Of a DNA stretch of 64,000 nucleotides, positions 24,115 through 33,534 are shown one piece after another. The stretch is taken from assembly GCA_023954855.1 (NCBI GenBank), contig JAGSGY010000002.1, positions 124,001-188,000 of the forward strand, given 5' to 3'. The DNA is from Pseudomonadota bacterium (GTDB lineage: Bacteria > Myxococcota_A > UBA796 > GCA-2862545). A model generated the notes under the pieces. The model saw only the letters and a list, made by a program, of their open reading frames with translations, was not told where the DNA came from and ran no database searches. Each line of letters starts with the position of its first letter. Position 1 is the stretch's first letter. Position numbers and translations under genes: made by a program.

Positions 24115-26417
24115 TGGAAGGCAACTACCTTTTTCGCGTTCTGGGCATCCTCGCCCTGTTCCTTGGGTCGACGTGGGTCTTGCTCCCTACGATCCTGCAG
24201 GCCGATGTTCAGTCGCAGCTCGCCGAGTCGGCCGCAGCGGTCGACACGCCGCTCTCCGAGGGTGATGCGCTCAACGTGCTCTTCGAGGCCGATGACCCGG
24301 CTTCGGTGATCGACGCTTTCGAGGACCGCCTTGAAGCCCTCGAGGTCGCCGTAGACGCCGTCTACGTCAAGGACGAAAAGGTCGCGGTTCGGGTCACCCC
24401 CGGTACGACCTTCGACCAGGCCGAGGCGGCTCTCAAGGCTGCGCCCGCGACGGTGCACGCGCTTGTGGCCCAGGCCGAGGCTCTTCCCGAAGTGCTCGAA
24501 GGCTCCGCTCTCGCGGCGGACTTCGTGGGCAAGCCGGTCCAGGGACTCGCGCTGACCCTCACGCCCGTGACCCGTGGCTCCGGACTCGCCGTCGAAGGCG
24601 ACACCTCGGTGTTCGGCGAGGAGGGGCCCCGCTGGGTTGCTCTGGCTGTCGACGGCACGATTGCCGCGGTCGCCGAAGTGGCTGCGGACGGCGCGCTCAG
24701 CACGCACGGCCTCACCCTCCCGCAGGCACGCATCGTGTTGCCGGCGCTCGGTGCTCCCGTTGTTCGCTACGTCGCTCCTTCAGTCGTCGAGATTGACGAG
24801 ACGGTGGCCACGGTTGAGAGCAACGTCCCCGTCTGGCTTCAGGGTTCGCTCCCCGCCACGAAGCTTAACTTGGGCCTCGACCTTCAGGGCGGCATCGACC
24901 TGACGCTTCAGGTCGAGCTCGAAGAAGCCGTGCTCGCGAAGGTCGCGCGCGACTTGGCCTACTTCAAAGACATGGCCGAAGAAGAAGGACTCGTCGTCGA
25001 GAGCGCCAAGCCCGATGCCGTCCTTCCGAACATCCACGTCACCTCCAACGCGTCGCTCTCCGATGTGCAGGCCTTCTTCGCGAAGCGCATGTCCGACTAC
25101 GCGTACTCCGAGACCGAGGGCACGACCCACACCTTCGCCATTCGCGAAGAAGTCAGCATGGAAGTCTCCAAGCAGGCGGTCGAGCAGGTGCTCGAGACGC
25201 TTCGCAACCGTGTCGACGCCACGGGTGTGAAGGAGCCTTCCATCGTGAAGAAGGGCGGCGGGCGTATCAACGTCCAGCTTCCCGGTGCCGTCGATGCGCA
25301 GGCTGCGGTCGAGGCGCTTGGCACCACCGCAATGCTTCAGTTCCGCTTGGTTGACGAGGACTTCGACCAAATCGAGCTCGCCAAGATGATTGCCGACGCC
25401 GAGCGTGACTTGCCACCCGAGCAGTACGCAGACGACGAGGTTCTCAACCGCTACTTCTGGCGCAGCGGTCGCCTGCCCGATGAGCGCTGGGTGCTCTGGG
25501 AGTACAGCTCCACGGCGGGTGAGGACGGCAAGGTCGTCAAGGTTCGCGAGACCGCTCACGTGGTCAAGGAAGTTGCGCTCACCGGTGGCGAAGTCAACGA
25601 CGCTTCCGTCGCTTGGGACCCGAACACGCAGTTCCCCTACGTCGCGCTTGAGTTCAAGCCTCGCGGCGCCACCGACTTCTGCACCCTGACGCGCGAGAAC
25701 GTCGGCAAGCGCTTCGCCATCGTGCTCGATGAAGAAGTTCGCTCCGCGCCGACGATTCGCGACCAGATCTGTGGCGGTCGCGCCTCCATCGAGATGGGTG
25801 CCGCCCTCGACGCGCTGCAGGATGCAAACACGCTCTCACTGGTGCTCCGCACAGGCTCGCTGACCGCTCCTGTGTCGATTGGTCAGGTTCGCCAGGTCGG
25901 ACCGACCCTCGGCGCGGATGCCATTCGCGCGGGCACCTACGGAACGGGCATCGGCGCCACCCTGGTGCTGTTGTTCATGCTCCTCTGGTACCGGGTCCCC
26001 GGGATGCTCGCGAACGTGGCGCTGTTCCTCAACGTGTTTCTCGTCTTCGCCTTCCTGGCGCTGTTCGGCGCCACGTTGACGCTTCCCGGCATCGCCGGCG
26101 TCGCGCTCACCGTCGGTATGGCTGTGGACGCGAACATCATCATCTACGAACGCATCCGTGAGGAACTCCGCCTGGGGGTCCATGCACGCAAGGCTGTGGA
26201 TGCCGGCTTCGAGAAGGCCACCTGGGCCGTCCTCGACGCCAACATCACGACGGCCATCGCCGGCGTGGTTCTGTACAGCTACGGCTCGGGCCCCATCAAG
26301 GGCTTCGCGGTCACGCTGCTCATCGGAATCATCACGACGCTCATCACGGCGTTGTTCGTGAACCGTACCTTCCTGGAGCTTGCGACGCGTCGCTCCTCCG
26401 CCACGTTGCGATTCTGA
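24114..26417 (+). CDS. secD: Protein translocase subunit SecD
   Basis: A 767-residue membrane protein that with SecF uses the proton-motive force to complete Sec export. I chose the GTG at 24114, which overlaps the yajC stop and follows an AAGGAGG site. There is an N-terminal helix (LFRVLGILALFLGSTWVLLPT) and a large periplasmic part with LNLGLDLQGGIDLTLQV and the repeated ferredoxin-like segments. Five membrane helices at the C-terminus carry GVALTVGMAVDANIIIYERIREE and TTAIAGVVLYSYGSGPIKGFA. The periplasmic region is longer than in E. coli, with an added N-terminal stretch of about 200 residues before the first conserved domain. Followed by secF after 7 bases. Confidence 0.95.
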   Translation: MEGNYLFRVLGILALFLGSTWVLLPTILQADVQSQLAESAAAVDTPLSEGDALNVLFEADDPASVIDAFEDRLEALEVAVDAVYVKDEKVAVRVTPGTTFDQAEAALKAAPATVHALVAQAEALPEVLEGSALAADFVGKPVQGLALTLTPVTRGSGLAVEGDTSVFGEEGPRWVALAVDGTIAAVAEVAADGALSTHGLTLPQARIVLPALGAPVVRYVAPSVVEIDETVATVESNVPVWLQGSLPATKLNLGLDLQGGIDLTLQVELEEAVLAKVARDLAYFKDMAEEEGLVVESAKPDAVLPNIHVTSNASLSDVQAFFAKRMSDYAYSETEGTTHTFAIREEVSMEVSKQAVEQVLETLRNRVDATGVKEPSIVKKGGGRINVQLPGAVDAQAAVEALGTTAMLQFRLVDEDFDQIELAKMIADAERDLPPEQYADDEVLNRYFWRSGRLPDERWVLWEYSSTAGEDGKVVKVRETAHVVKEVALTGGEVNDASVAWDPNTQFPYVALEFKPRGATDFCTLTRENVGKRFAIVLDEEVRSAPTIRDQICGGRASIEMGAALDALQDANTLSLVLRTGSLTAPVSIGQVRQVGPTLGADAIRAGTYGTGIGATLVLLFMLLWYRVPGMLANVALFLNVFLVFAFLALFGATLTLPGIAGVALTVGMAVDANIIIYERIREELRLGVHARKAVDAGFEKATWAVLDANITTAIAGVVLYSYGSGPIKGFAVTLLIGIITTLITALFVNRTFLELATRRSSATLRF

Positions 26418-26424
26418 GGCCGCC

Positions 26425-27684
26425 ATGCAGTTTCTGAAAGACATGCTGACGGACACCAAGATTAACTTCGTCGCGATGCGGCGAGGCGCTGGCTACTTGT
26501 CCGGCGTGATGGTCGTGGCCGCGTGGCTGGTGTTCTTCCTCGTGGGGCCCAATTGGGGCATCGACTTCACGGGCGGAACCGAGATGCATCTCGGCTTCAC
26601 CGAGTCGACCGAGATCGCCGAGGTCCGCTCCGCACTGCGCACCCTGGGGCTGTCTGACGACAGCGTTCAGCAGGTGGGCGCGGCCGAGGACAACCAGTTC
26701 ACGATTCGAATCCAAGACGCGACCTTCGGCGCAGATGCGCTGATGGACGGCGTGCTCGAGCGGGTCGAAGAGAAGCGTGGAGGCGAGTGGCTTCAGCCTG
26801 AGCGCACCCGTTTCGACGCCGAAGTCGGCGCACGGATGGTGATCTACTACACCGGCGAAGAGCTCCCGCTCTCTGAGATCAAGGCTGATCTCGACGACGT
26901 CGAGGGCATCGGAACCGTCGAGGCCGGCCGTGAGGAGAACGAGATTGTCATCCGCTTCTCTGGCTTGTCTGAGCAGATTAAGAAGGAGCTGTCGGCTGCG
27001 TTGAACGGCAAGGAGTTCGAGGTTCTCGCGCTCGACGCTGTTGGGCCCAAGGTCGGAGACGAACTCAAGCGCAGTGGCTTCATCTCGGTCGCGGCCACTC
27101 TCGGTCTCGTCCTGCTGTACGTGGCCTTCCGCTTCGACATCGGCTTCGCGCCGGGCGCCATCGTGGCCTTGTTCCACGACGTGTCTGTCACCGTGGGCAT
27201 CTTCGTGCTGATGCAGCGTGAGTTCAACCTACCGATGATCGGCGCCCTGCTGACCATCGTCGGCTACTCGCTCAACGACACCATCGTCATCTATGACCGC
27301 ATCCGAGAGAATATGGACCGCTACAGCCGTAGCGATCTGGGCGAGCTCATCAACGTCTCGATCAACGAGACCTTGGCACGTACCCTCGCGACCTCGCTCA
27401 CGACGGCCATGGCGATCACTGCCTTCCTGTTCCTTGGCGGGCCGGTCATCCAGAACTTCGCTCTCGCGATGCTGCTCGGCATTCTCTTTGGTACCTACTC
27501 CACGATCTTCGTGGCCTCGCCGATGATCCTCTTCATGGAGGACGTGAAGCCGCACCTGGCCAAGATGCTCGCGGGAAGCAGTCCTGAGCCGGAAGACGGC
27601 GAAGAGGGAGACCTCTCGGACATGTCTGAGAGCGAGAAGCGTCGTCGTGAGCGCCGCGCGAGCGAGCAGCCGACGCGCTCGTAG
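26425..27684 (+). CDS. secF: Protein translocase subunit SecF
   Basis: A 419-residue partner of SecD. Start ATG at 26425 (MQFLKDMLTDTKINF), the usual SecF opening. Membrane helices flank a periplasmic domain (GIDFTGGTEMHLGF); the C-terminal block includes GALLTIVGYSLNDTIVIYDRIRENM and ETLARTLATSLTTAMAITAFLFLGG, typical of SecF. The C-terminus carries a charged, acidic-then-basic tail of about 40 residues (EDGEEGDLSDMSESEK) not seen in short SecF proteins. It is the last clear gene of the queA-tgt-yajC-secD-secF run. Confidence 0.95.
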   Translation: MQFLKDMLTDTKINFVAMRRGAGYLSGVMVVAAWLVFFLVGPNWGIDFTGGTEMHLGFTESTEIAEVRSALRTLGLSDDSVQQVGAAEDNQFTIRIQDATFGADALMDGVLERVEEKRGGEWLQPERTRFDAEVGARMVIYYTGEELPLSEIKADLDDVEGIGTVEAGREENEIVIRFSGLSEQIKKELSAALNGKEFEVLALDAVGPKVGDELKRSGFISVAATLGLVLLYVAFRFDIGFAPGAIVALFHDVSVTVGIFVLMQREFNLPMIGALLTIVGYSLNDTIVIYDRIRENMDRYSRSDLGELINVSINETLARTLATSLTTAMAITAFLFLGGPVIQNFALAMLLGILFGTYSTIFVASPMILFMEDVKPHLAKMLAGSSPEPEDGEEGDLSDMSESEKRRRERRASEQPTRS

Positions 27685-27776
27685 ACCTGCGAGGTTTCGA
27701 GCAGCCTGCTAGGGTGGCTCGGAATCGTCGCCTCCCGGTAGGGGTTACCGCCGGGCAGAAGCGATGGAGGAACTGC

Positions 27777-28412
27777 ATGCTCCTGTGGCTCATGACAACA
27801 GCATTCGCCGGGCACGTCTACGTCAACGGTGTGAACGTCGACGCCTTGCGCGACGCCACCTTTGAAGGCGCGACCGTGACTCTCGACGCTGACGGAAACG
27901 TCCACATCGATGCGCCCGGGTACAAGATCGAGGTTGTGAATCCGGATGGCACGGCACCGCCGCCGGCCGTTCCTACGCCCACGCCCGCTCCGGTGGCGAC
28001 GGCCCCAGTGCCGGCACCCGCCACCCATGCTCCTCCGCCACCACAGCCGGTGACCACAGCTCCACCTCCAGCCTCGGATGTTCCAACGGGCAAATGGTGG
28101 CTGCTGACGGAAGACAACGGGTCCGTGGGGCACACGGTCCATGTCTTCGTGAATGGCGTGAAGGTGACCGTCCTTCAGTCTGGTGCCGAGCCTTTCATTC
28201 TCGACGTCGGACCTTGGCTTCACAAAGGACCGAATGTGGTCGAGGTGAAGTCCAACTCGGCCGATGCCGGTGGCGGCGCGATGTACGTCTACCTGGGACT
28301 CGGCGGCAACGACCAGGGCACCATCGTGATGGATGCACCCTCCGTGCAGTTCGGCCTCGGGCCGAGCCGCCAGGGGCCCCACAGCCGCACCTACCAAGTC
28401 TCCGTACCCTGA
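27777..28412 (+). CDS. Exported proline-rich protein of unknown function
   Basis: A 211-residue protein from the ATG at 27777, preceded by GGAGG. A very short signal peptide (MLLWLMTTAFA, cleavage before GHVY) is followed by a small PEGA-like beta segment (VYVNGVNVDALRDATFEGATVTLD). Then comes a Pro/Ala/Thr-rich linker of about 50 residues and a C-terminal beta domain (VHVFVNGVKVTVLQSGAEPFILDV ... NVVEVKSNS) that looks like a second copy of the same VFVNG fold. I recognise no named family. It lies 92 bases after secF and could be periplasmic or surface-associated. Confidence 0.72.
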   Translation: MLLWLMTTAFAGHVYVNGVNVDALRDATFEGATVTLDADGNVHIDAPGYKIEVVNPDGTAPPPAVPTPTPAPVATAPVPAPATHAPPPPQPVTTAPPPASDVPTGKWWLLTEDNGSVGHTVHVFVNGVKVTVLQSGAEPFILDVGPWLHKGPNVVEVKSNSADAGGGAMYVYLGLGGNDQGTIVMDAPSVQFGLGPSRQGPHSRTYQVSVP

Positions 28413-28612
28413 TGCGCCGCTGGCGCTGACGATCCCCCCCGCGATCCCCCGTTGGGATCCGGAATGGCTCTGGATCGGCGTTCCGACACGCTCTACAGCC
28501 GTGCTTCTTGCCGGCATTCCCGCTCTCTACCCAGTGCATGCGCTGGCTCACGCTAGAGTGGACCTGCCGCTCCTGACGGCATCCCTCCCCATCTCCCTCC
28601 CCCAAGTGCCCT

Positions 28613-29974
28613 ATGACCGAGCTCGGACCGGAAACGTCTGCTGATCGCACCTACGTCATTGACACCAACGTGCTGCTCTACGACCCGCGCTCGCTGTTCG
28701 TGTTTCATGAGCACGACGTGGTGATCCCGATCACGGTCATCGAGGAAGTCGACAAGTTCAAGAAGGACCTGAACGAGACGGGCCGCAACGCACGGCAGAT
28801 CTCGAGAAACCTCGATGAACTCCGCGGGAAGGGCTCGCTGAGCAAGGGCGTTCCGCTTCCCGGCGGAGGGCGTATCTTCGTCGACCACACGTCGAACGAC
28901 AGCAGCATCGCCATCACCTGGGGCGCAGAGAACAACGACAACCGGATCCTACGGACCTGCGTGCGCCTGGATGCACAGAGCCCCGGAAAGATCGTTCTGG
29001 TCACGCGCGACACCAACATGCGTCTCAAGTGCGACGCGCTGGGTGTGGCTGCCGAAGACTATGAACACGCTCACATCGATATCGACGAGCAGTACACCGG
29101 CTGGGTCGAGCGCACCGTGCCGCCCGCTTGGATCGACGACTTCTACCAGTCTGGCGAAGGCAGGCTCGATCCCGAGTTGTTCGTCGGGCTGCACGCGCAA
29201 CAGTTTGTGTTGCTCACCGCCGAGGGCAACCCGTCGAAGACGGCGCTGGGTCGCATCGACATTCGCAAGGAGCGTGTGCGGATGGTCGGCCGGCACAAAG
29301 AGGGCGTCTGGGGCATCTTTGCCCGCAACAAGGAGCAGCTGTTCGCGCTGGACCTGCTACTCGACGACAGCCTGTCGCTGGTCACCCTCAACGGCGTAGC
29401 GGGCACCGGAAAGACCCTGATGGCCATCGCCGCAGGGCTCAAGAAAGTTGCGGATGAGCGCATCTACACGAAGATGCTCGTCTCGCGGCCGATCTTCCCC
29501 ATGGGCCGGGACATGGGCTTCTTGCCCGGCGACATCGAGCAGAAGCTGAACCCGTGGATGAAGCCGATTTACGACAGCCTCGAGTTCCTGATGTCCACGC
29601 AGCTCGATGGCCGCGGCGGACGGCAGTCTTCTGCGGAGCCCCAGTACCAGCAGCTTCTCGACCAGCGCATGATTGAAGTCGAGCCGCTGACCTACATCCG
29701 CGGACGGTCGATTCCGCGGCAGCTCCTGATCGTCGATGAGGCGCAGAACCTCACGCCGCACGAGGTCAAGACCGTGCTCACCCGCGCAGGTGAGGGCACC
29801 AAGGTTGTGCTGACAGGGGACCCGAACCAGATCGACAACCCGTACGTCGATGCCCTGTCGAACGGCCTGACCTACACCGTCGAGCGCTTCAAGGATGCGG
29901 CCATCGCAGGCCACGTCACCCTTCGCAAGGGTGAGCGCTCCGAGCTCGCCGAGCTTGCTGCCGAGTTGCTCTGA
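28613..29974 (+). CDS. PIN-PhoH family ATPase (PhoH2/YlaK-like)
   Basis: A 453-residue fusion of an N-terminal PIN RNase domain (about 10-150: VIDTNVLLYDP, PITVIEEVDKFK, VTRDTNMRLKC) with a C-terminal PhoH ATPase. The ATPase has P-loop GVAGTGKTLMAIAAGL, Walker B LLIVDEAQNLTPHEVKT and the GDPNQIDNPYVD segment. PhoH2-type proteins are ATP-dependent RNA-unwinding ribonucleases. The PIN acidic residues appear kept (Asp in VIDTN, Glu in EEVD, Asp in TRDTN). Its stop overlaps rlmB as TGATG. The preceding 200 bases contain no gene. Confidence 0.93.
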   Translation: MTELGPETSADRTYVIDTNVLLYDPRSLFVFHEHDVVIPITVIEEVDKFKKDLNETGRNARQISRNLDELRGKGSLSKGVPLPGGGRIFVDHTSNDSSIAITWGAENNDNRILRTCVRLDAQSPGKIVLVTRDTNMRLKCDALGVAAEDYEHAHIDIDEQYTGWVERTVPPAWIDDFYQSGEGRLDPELFVGLHAQQFVLLTAEGNPSKTALGRIDIRKERVRMVGRHKEGVWGIFARNKEQLFALDLLLDDSLSLVTLNGVAGTGKTLMAIAAGLKKVADERIYTKMLVSRPIFPMGRDMGFLPGDIEQKLNPWMKPIYDSLEFLMSTQLDGRGGRQSSAEPQYQQLLDQRMIEVEPLTYIRGRSIPRQLLIVDEAQNLTPHEVKTVLTRAGEGTKVVLTGDPNQIDNPYVDALSNGLTYTVERFKDAAIAGHVTLRKGERSELAELAAELL

Positions 29975-30702
29975 TGGACCAGGTCGAAGGCCGAAACCCC
30001 GTGATCGAGGCGCTGCAGCGCAAGAAGCGACGCGTCATCAAGGTCATGATGGATCGAGGGGCGAAGCCCGACCGGCGCGTACTACGCATCAAGGAGCTGT
30101 GCGACGAGGGCGGAGTGCGCTTTGAGGTCGTCGACCGACGTCGCCTGGATGAGATGGCGAAGGGCCGCGTTCACAACGGGGTCATCGCGCTTGCCGAGCC
30201 TTTGCCGACGCAGACTACGAAGGGTCTGATCAACGACCTGTTCGATGCCGGGCAGGAGCCTTTCCTCATTCTCGCGGATGCCATTCAGTACGAGCACAAC
30301 CTCGGCGCCATCTTGCGCAGCGGCTTGGGCTTCGGCGTGAACGGTGTGATCATCCCCACGCGGCGCGGCACCGCGGTTTCGCCTGTGGTGCAGCGCGTCG
30401 CCATGGGAGCGGCCGAGGAAATTCCCGTGGTGCGGGAGTCGATGCACTCGGCGCTCAAGCACATCAAGAAGGCGGGCATTCGCGTCATTGGCGCAGACAT
30501 GGGTGGCAAGCCAGCGCATGAGCTGAACATGGGCGGACCCCTCGCGATCGTGATGGGGTCTGAGGGGCGCGGCCTCTCGTCCTCGCTGCGTGACCGGTGT
30601 GATGAGATCGTCTCGATACCGCTTGCGGGAGGACTCGAGAGCCTGAACGTCTCGGTGGCCGCGGCCATCATGATGTACGAGCGCTTTCGCCAGTCGATCT
30701 AG
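29974..30702 (+). CDS. rlmB: 23S rRNA 2'-O-ribose methyltransferase, SpoU family
   Basis: A 242-residue TrmH/RlmB-type methyltransferase. An N-terminal L30e-like substrate-binding domain (VEGRNPVIEALQRKKRRVIKVMM ...) precedes the SPOUT knot domain with NLGAILRSGLGFGVNGVI (motif 1), IVMGSEGRGLSSSLRDRCD (motif 2) and SIPLAGGLESLNVSVAAAIMMYE (motif 3), whose Asn and Glu/Ser residues bind SAM. The start overlaps the PhoH-like stop. Target assignment (23S G2251) is by family; other SpoU targets are possible. Convergent with the glutamate-cysteine ligase gene, 20 bases away. Confidence 0.88.
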   Translation: MDQVEGRNPVIEALQRKKRRVIKVMMDRGAKPDRRVLRIKELCDEGGVRFEVVDRRRLDEMAKGRVHNGVIALAEPLPTQTTKGLINDLFDAGQEPFLILADAIQYEHNLGAILRSGLGFGVNGVIIPTRRGTAVSPVVQRVAMGAAEEIPVVRESMHSALKHIKKAGIRVIGADMGGKPAHELNMGGPLAIVMGSEGRGLSSSLRDRCDEIVSIPLAGGLESLNVSVAAAIMMYERFRQSI

Positions 30703-30722
30703 CCGAGTCGCTCGCTCGGGCG

Positions 30723-32033
30723 CTACTCGAACAAGCAGGTGTCGAGGAATGCCTCGGGTCGCGGATCGCGCTGGAAGGCGGTGACCACGGCCGTGGCTGG
30801 GCTCTCCCCGGCCTCAACTAGGGTCTCGAGAGGCTTCAGGAAGTGGCGGTCACCGGGGTCGCAGCGACTCAGGCCCTCGCCAGCGGCTTGCACGACTTCC
30901 TGTGCCCATTCAGACAGGCGCCGTCCGCCAATCTCGCCGGCGAGACCGTCTTTGCAGGCGACAGCGAAGCGCTCGTCGTTCGTCCCGGCGCGGGCGAAGC
31001 GCTCAGCGATGTCGAGGGTCTGGTCGAGGGTCTTGTTGCAGTAGAACAGGCCCTTGAAGAACGCGGCGAAGGCCAGTCCGAGGGGGAAGGGCACACAGTC
31101 CGCTCCGCGAATCTCGATGTTCTTCTTGATCCGGACCTCGGGAAACACGCTCGTCAGGTGTAGATCCCAGTCGGCGCGGGTCGGGAACGTGCCGTCGATG
31201 CCGTTCTCCATCCACGAGCGGAAGGTCTCACCGGTGCCGAACAGCCAGCGACCCTCGTGCTGACGGAACAGCAGGGGAACGTCGATGAGGTAGTCGACCC
31301 ACCGTGCGTAGGAGAAGTCCATCGCCGCAGGCGGGAAGCCCGTACGGTCGGGGTCGGTCTGGGTCCAGACGTGGCCGCGGAAGCTGGCGTAGCCCGTGTT
31401 CTTTCCCGCCACGATGGGGGAGTTGGCGAACATCGCCGTGGTCAGCGGGCCGAGCTTGACCCCGATGCCGACCTTGTTCGCACAGTCCTCTTCAGTCGCG
31501 AAGTCGAACGATGCCTGAACTGCGCAGGTGCCTTTCATCATGTGGTGGGCCAGGTCACCCTGTGCCGCTAGGGCTTTGCGCATCACGGCGTAGCGGCCCT
31601 TCGGCATCCACCCGATCTCGGGAATCGGTGCGTAGGGCGTGTGTCCGAGGGCGATCTGGCGAACGCCGGTGCCATCGAGGGCGCGGGAGACCTGATCGGT
31701 GAAGGTCTGCGCCTCGACCTCGAGGTCGTGAATCGACACGAAAGGACTCCCGGAGAGCTCGAACTGGCCACCGGGCTCAAGGGTCACCGACGACATCGGT
31801 CGGGTGAGCGCGATGAGATGGCCTTCTTCGCGGTAGGGCTCCCAGCCGTTCTCTCCGATCAGGCGGTTGAGAAGCCAGTGGATGCCGGGTTCGCCATCGT
31901 AGGCGATGGGACGACCATCTCGCTTGAGCAGATGCCGCTCGAACTCGCCGCCAATCAGCCAATCCTCGCGAGGCGTCGCGTAGGTCGGGTATTCCGCCAG
32001 GAGGAGCTCCCGGCTCAGGGTCTTTTCGTGCAT
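30723..32033 (-). CDS. gshA: Glutamate-cysteine ligase, plant/proteobacterial GCS2-like type
   Basis: A 437-residue enzyme joining glutamate and cysteine in the first step of glutathione synthesis. I use the ATG at 32031-32033 (MHEKTLSRELL); the frame runs on upstream, but that part is His/Arg/Asp-rich and overlaps the divergent thioredoxin gene. The middle carries the family pattern WMPKGRYAVMRK, MMKGTCAVQASFDF, LTTAMFANSPIVAGKNTGYASFRGHVWTQTD and DPDRTGFPP, typical of the plant-type enzyme found in many alpha- and deltaproteobacteria. No glutathione synthetase gene is in the window. It is convergent with rlmB. Confidence 0.9.
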   Translation of the reverse strand: MHEKTLSRELLLAEYPTYATPREDWLIGGEFERHLLKRDGRPIAYDGEPGIHWLLNRLIGENGWEPYREEGHLIALTRPMSSVTLEPGGQFELSGSPFVSIHDLEVEAQTFTDQVSRALDGTGVRQIALGHTPYAPIPEIGWMPKGRYAVMRKALAAQGDLAHHMMKGTCAVQASFDFATEEDCANKVGIGVKLGPLTTAMFANSPIVAGKNTGYASFRGHVWTQTDPDRTGFPPAAMDFSYARWVDYLIDVPLLFRQHEGRWLFGTGETFRSWMENGIDGTFPTRADWDLHLTSVFPEVRIKKNIEIRGADCVPFPLGLAFAAFFKGLFYCNKTLDQTLDIAERFARAGTNDERFAVACKDGLAGEIGGRRLSEWAQEVVQAAGEGLSRCDPGDRHFLKPLETLVEAGESPATAVVTAFQRDPRPEAFLDTCLFE

Positions 32034-32138
32034 GCGGCCATCTATCCCAAACCACGTCTCGTGCGATGCGACAGCATGTTCTTCATGTGTCGCGGCTTGG
32101 CGATCGGTTGGATAGATTGCCTGTCCAAGGATCGCTTC

Positions 32139-32726
32139 ATGCTCCGAAATGCTCTGCTTCTTCTCTTCGTCGCTGGCTGCGTGCCCGAACTTACGGGTAC
32201 CGCGGTGGAGCCGTACGTCTGGGAGGCCCAGACCAACACGTGGGAGAACAACGAGCCTCCCGCCGAACTCGTTGGCGATGGCTTCTACGTTGGCGAGGTC
32301 CCCGATGACTTCCGGCTCCTCGATCAGCACGGCGACACCGTCTCCCTGTGGCAGTTCTATGGAAGCGTCGTCATCGTGGACATCTCGACGATGTGGTGTG
32401 CTCCTTGCCGTGCTCTGGCCGAGACCACCGAGGAGGTCCAGAACGAATACGCCAAAGACGGCGTCGTGTACGTGACCATTCTTGCCGAGAACGTCGAGAA
32501 CGAGCCGCCGAGCCATGAGGACCTGAACAGCTGGGCCGATGCATACGGCATCGTATCCTCACCGGTCGTGGCCGATCCCGAGGGCGAGTGGTCCTCGGCA
32601 TCGGTCCAGAACGGCAACTACCCAGTGCTGCTCGTCCTTGACCGAGAGCTTGTCGTGCAAGAGCGCGTCAACCCACCGGATGACCCGGCTCTGAAAGCCG
32701 CGCTCGACCGGGTGCTCGGCCACTGA
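32139..32726 (+). CDS. Thioredoxin-like lipoprotein (TlpA/ResA type)
   Basis: A 195-residue lipoprotein: MLRNALLLLFVAGC gives a lipobox (VAGC). An acidic/Trp-rich linker is followed by a thioredoxin fold with DDFRLLDQHGDTVSLWQF and the redox motif WCAPC, and a cis-Pro segment NYPVLLVLD, fitting extracytoplasmic TlpA/ResA-type reductases or thiol carriers. The start is the ATG at 32139; the longer upstream frame lies antisense to the ligase gene. Divergent from the ligase and convergent with the parvulin lipoprotein, whose stop begins 4 bases later. Targets unknown. Confidence 0.9.
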   Translation: MLRNALLLLFVAGCVPELTGTAVEPYVWEAQTNTWENNEPPAELVGDGFYVGEVPDDFRLLDQHGDTVSLWQFYGSVVIVDISTMWCAPCRALAETTEEVQNEYAKDGVVYVTILAENVENEPPSHEDLNSWADAYGIVSSPVVADPEGEWSSASVQNGNYPVLLVLDRELVVQERVNPPDDPALKAALDRVLGH

Positions 32727-32730
32727 CCGA

Positions 32731-33510
32731 CTACTCGAGGCGGCGGATCAGGTGCACTCCGTAGGGGGTAGTGACGCTATGGCTGGTCTCGCCGGCGGAT
32801 AGGGCGAAGGCGACCTCTTCGAATGCAGGCAGCATCTGCCCTCGACCAAAGCCTCTGAGGTGCCCGCCATTCTCTGCCGAGGGGTCTTCGGAGAGCTCCC
32901 TCGCGACTGCGTCGAAGCTCTCTCCCGCGTCGAGTCGCTCTGCTGCGAGGGCGATGATGGCTCGGGCTTCTTCCACCGTGCGGGTGGCAGTGGACTCATG
33001 TGCACCCGCGTAGCCGACCACGATGTGCTGAGCTTCGACATGCTCGACCACGTCGCGTCGAATCACGTGCCACCCAAATGCGGTCTGGGCGACGGTGTAC
33101 TCGCCGGGCTCGATACCCGCGACGGCGCTTTCGAACTCGGGCATCATCGTGCCGGTCAGGTAGGTGCCGACGCGGCCTCCTCGGGCCGCCGAGGGGCTGT
33201 CGGAATGGGTCTTGGCGAGCTCCGTGAAGTCCGAACCTGCCTTGAGCTGCTCGTACAACTCACCAGCGAGTTTCTGGGCTTCGGCCTCTGACCTGCCGAA
33301 GGACTCGGGCGCTCTCGCCGCACCTGCGTATGCCAGCACGATGTGTGAGGCGGCGTATCGGGCATCGGTCGCCGCACCTGGCGAGGGCCAGAGTGCAGTG
33401 GGTTCGGCGGGTGCCTCTTCCACGACATTGGATGCGGGGGCTGGGGCGCTGGGTTCGGGTGAGCCGCAGGCCATCGCAAGGAAGATGAGGCAGATACGCA
33501 TGCCATGCAC
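32731..33510 (-). CDS. Lipoprotein with two parvulin-type peptidyl-prolyl isomerase domains
   Basis: A 259-residue protein. A lipoprotein signal (MRICLIFLAMACGS, lipobox AMAC), then an Ala/Pro/Glu linker, then two rotamase domains at about 52-150 (ASHIVLAYAGA ... FTELAKTHSDSPSAARGGRVGTYLTGTMMPEF) and 157-259 (AQHIVVGYAGA ... FDAVARELSEDPSAENGGHLRGFGRGQMLPAF). Both have the parvulin SxxxSAxxGGxxGxxxxGxMxPxF signature and end in GWHVIRR or GVHLIRR. This resembles tandem PPIases of the periplasm such as SurA, but without the SurA chaperone domain. Two ATGs lie three codons apart; the first has a GGGG site at the better distance. Divergent from the trypsin-like protease with only 24 bases between starts. 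Confidence 0.9.
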   Translation of the reverse strand: MHGMRICLIFLAMACGSPEPSAPAPASNVVEEAPAEPTALWPSPGAATDARYAASHIVLAYAGAARAPESFGRSEAEAQKLAGELYEQLKAGSDFTELAKTHSDSPSAARGGRVGTYLTGTMMPEFESAVAGIEPGEYTVAQTAFGWHVIRRDVVEHVEAQHIVVGYAGAHESTATRTVEEARAIIALAAERLDAGESFDAVARELSEDPSAENGGHLRGFGRGQMLPAFEEVAFALSAGETSHSVTTPYGVHLIRRLE

Positions 33511-33534
33511 TAACCCCGCGACACGGCACCGGGT

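Noticed and set aside
28443-28459. GATCCC/GGGATC hairpin after the exported proline-rich protein as a terminator
   Set aside because: No T-run follows on either strand; kept only as a weak structure.
32034-32516. Longer N-terminus for the glutamate-cysteine ligase (start near 32516)
   Set aside because: The extra 161 residues are low-information, overlap the divergent thioredoxin lipoprotein, and the family starts near the chosen ATG.
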